In this document: positions 63,308 to 64,000 of the stretch, one piece after another
Position numbering within the stretch: position 1 is the stretch's first letter
How the letters are laid out: each line of letters opens with the position of its first letter
The notes under the pieces: model-generated
Database searches by the model: none
What the model saw: only the letters and a program-made list of their open reading frames with translations
What the model was told of the DNA's origin: nothing
NCBI GenBank assembly: GCA_947474225.1
Contig: CANJHS010000003.1
Location: 55,422-119,421, forward strand
Direction: 5' to 3'
Source: Roseiflexaceae bacterium
GTDB taxonomy: Bacteria > Chloroflexota > Chloroflexia > Chloroflexales > Roseiflexaceae
Length of the DNA: 64,000 nt
Program-made: the position numbers and the translations under genes

Positions 63308-64000
63308 ATGAACACCCCGACCCACATCCTGCTCAACATCCTGTTGCCCGAACACAGCATCACCCGGCTGAGCCCCGATGGTGCCCGTGCGCAGACAGCA
63401 GACGGCAGCGATGTGACGATTTGGTGGTTCCGCACTCCACAACAAGCCAAAACGGCACTCAGCGCTCTCGAATTGCTCCGCGGCACGCAAAAGATACCGG
63501 CACTCCGCGCAGCCGACGTCACCGGTACGGTTTCACAACGGCCCGCGATTGTTGTCGACTCGCCGAGCGGCGTCCCATTGGGGACAATCATCGATCGCCT
63601 CAGTACAACCCAACAACACGCTATCGGGCGCCAACTCGGGAACATCGTGGCAGACATCCACCAGCACGCTGTTCCATCCTATGGCGCATTGCACACACCC
63701 GGATATCAGAACCACAAGGCACAGCTACAAATCCGCATCACAGAAGCCATCACACGTCTGATTGATGCACAGCTGCTCACTTCTGCAACAGGCGATGCGC
63801 TCAACACGCTCATCGCAGCCACGGTAACCGATGACCATGCCGACGCTTGCCTCATCCATGGTGCACTTGGACCCGATTCAATATGGATAGACCGCAGTGG
63901 GACGCAGCCTACCATTACCACAGTCACCAGCTGGAATAGTGCGTTCGGCGGTCGTCCTGCAGCAGAGCATGTTCGCTTGGCTGATGCCTGCGCCAACGAT
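63308..64000 (+). CDS. APH/kinase-fold protein lacking catalytic aspartates, partial
   Basis: At least 231 residues, open at the window end. The pattern GNIVADIHQHAVPSYG followed by CLIHGALGPDSIWID corresponds to the region of HGDLxxxNIL in aminoglycoside phosphotransferase-like kinases, but the catalytic aspartate is alanine. The next motif reads TVTSWNSAFGGRP where a metal-binding aspartate (IDWE...GDP) is expected. It thus looks like a pseudokinase. It starts 9 bases after gcvPA (ATG 63308; ATG 63305 directly before it) and so belongs to the riboswitch-controlled operon. Confidence 0.7.
   Translation, partial: MNTPTHILLNILLPEHSITRLSPDGARAQTADGSDVTIWWFRTPQQAKTALSALELLRGTQKIPALRAADVTGTVSQRPAIVVDSPSGVPLGTIIDRLSTTQQHAIGRQLGNIVADIHQHAVPSYGALHTPGYQNHKAQLQIRITEAITRLIDAQLLTSATGDALNTLIAATVTDDHADACLIHGALGPDSIWIDRSGTQPTITTVTSWNSAFGGRPAAEHVRLADACAND

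Noticed and set aside
1..64000. CRISPR arrays, complete insertion sequences, tRNA and rRNA genes
   Set aside because: I saw no regularly spaced repeats, no intact transposase with terminal repeats and no rRNA or tRNA consensus in the gaps.

Overview
The window looks like chromosome of a phototrophic member of the Chloroflexota (filamentous anoxygenic phototroph lineage). The main evidence is the set of bacteriochlorophyll genes: magnesium chelatase subunits BchH, BchD and BchI and a PucC/LhaA-type transporter. Support comes from a ba3-type terminal oxidase, secreted proteins with threonine/proline linkers and a split glycine decarboxylase (GcvPA). This is inference from gene families; no rRNA or reaction-centre gene lies here, so the exact group and the type of photochemistry cannot be read.

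Layout. 1-2.7 kb: ba3 oxidase operon (subunit IIa, II, I, small membrane protein). 2.7-4.4 kb: DtxR/MntR-type regulator and an APH-type kinase. 4.4-7.2 kb: two secreted trypsin-like proteases on the minus strand, the second fused to an RCC1-like propeller. 7.3-16.2 kb: acidic protein, MiaB, CPBP protease, TPR protein, ComF, M20-type amidohydrolase, diacylglycerol-kinase-like lipid kinase, YccF protein and a cysteine-desulfurase-like enzyme. 16.2-18.6 kb: MFS transporter and GT4. 18.7-22.3 kb: MshC-like cysteine ligase, secreted jelly-roll protein, endonuclease III and a conserved small protein.

22.8-38.1 kb is the photosynthesis region. bchH, bchD and the pucC-like/methyltransferase/bchI operon are all on the minus strand. 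They are interrupted by a plus-strand group (FMN reductase, beta-propeller, GH78-like rhamnosidase) and by an A+T-rich DUF262/DUF1524 restriction-type gene. Between bchH and bchD sits an independent 35-codon gene for a one-helix membrane peptide, with its own promoter, strong Shine-Dalgarno and terminator. This is the best candidate here for an undescribed photosynthesis-linked component.

38.3-49 kb: M24 peptidase, adenylate kinase, LysM lipoprotein, radical SAM protein, NYN nuclease, secreted golvesin-domain protein, beta-lactamase-like lipoprotein, aldo/keto reductase, Gfo/Idh/MocA oxidoreductase and LacD-like aldolase. 48.9-56.5 kb: surface polysaccharide genes (PAP2-like, GT4, flippase-like, two sugar-nucleotide SDRs, O-antigen ligase-like, WbaP-like), several with overlapping start and stop codons. 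56.5-60 kb: Obg, TatA, GT4, signal peptidase I. 60.1-64 kb: a tandem glycine riboswitch with terminator hairpins leads into gcvT-gcvH-gcvPA, followed by a protein kinase-fold relative that lacks its catalytic aspartates and runs off the window.
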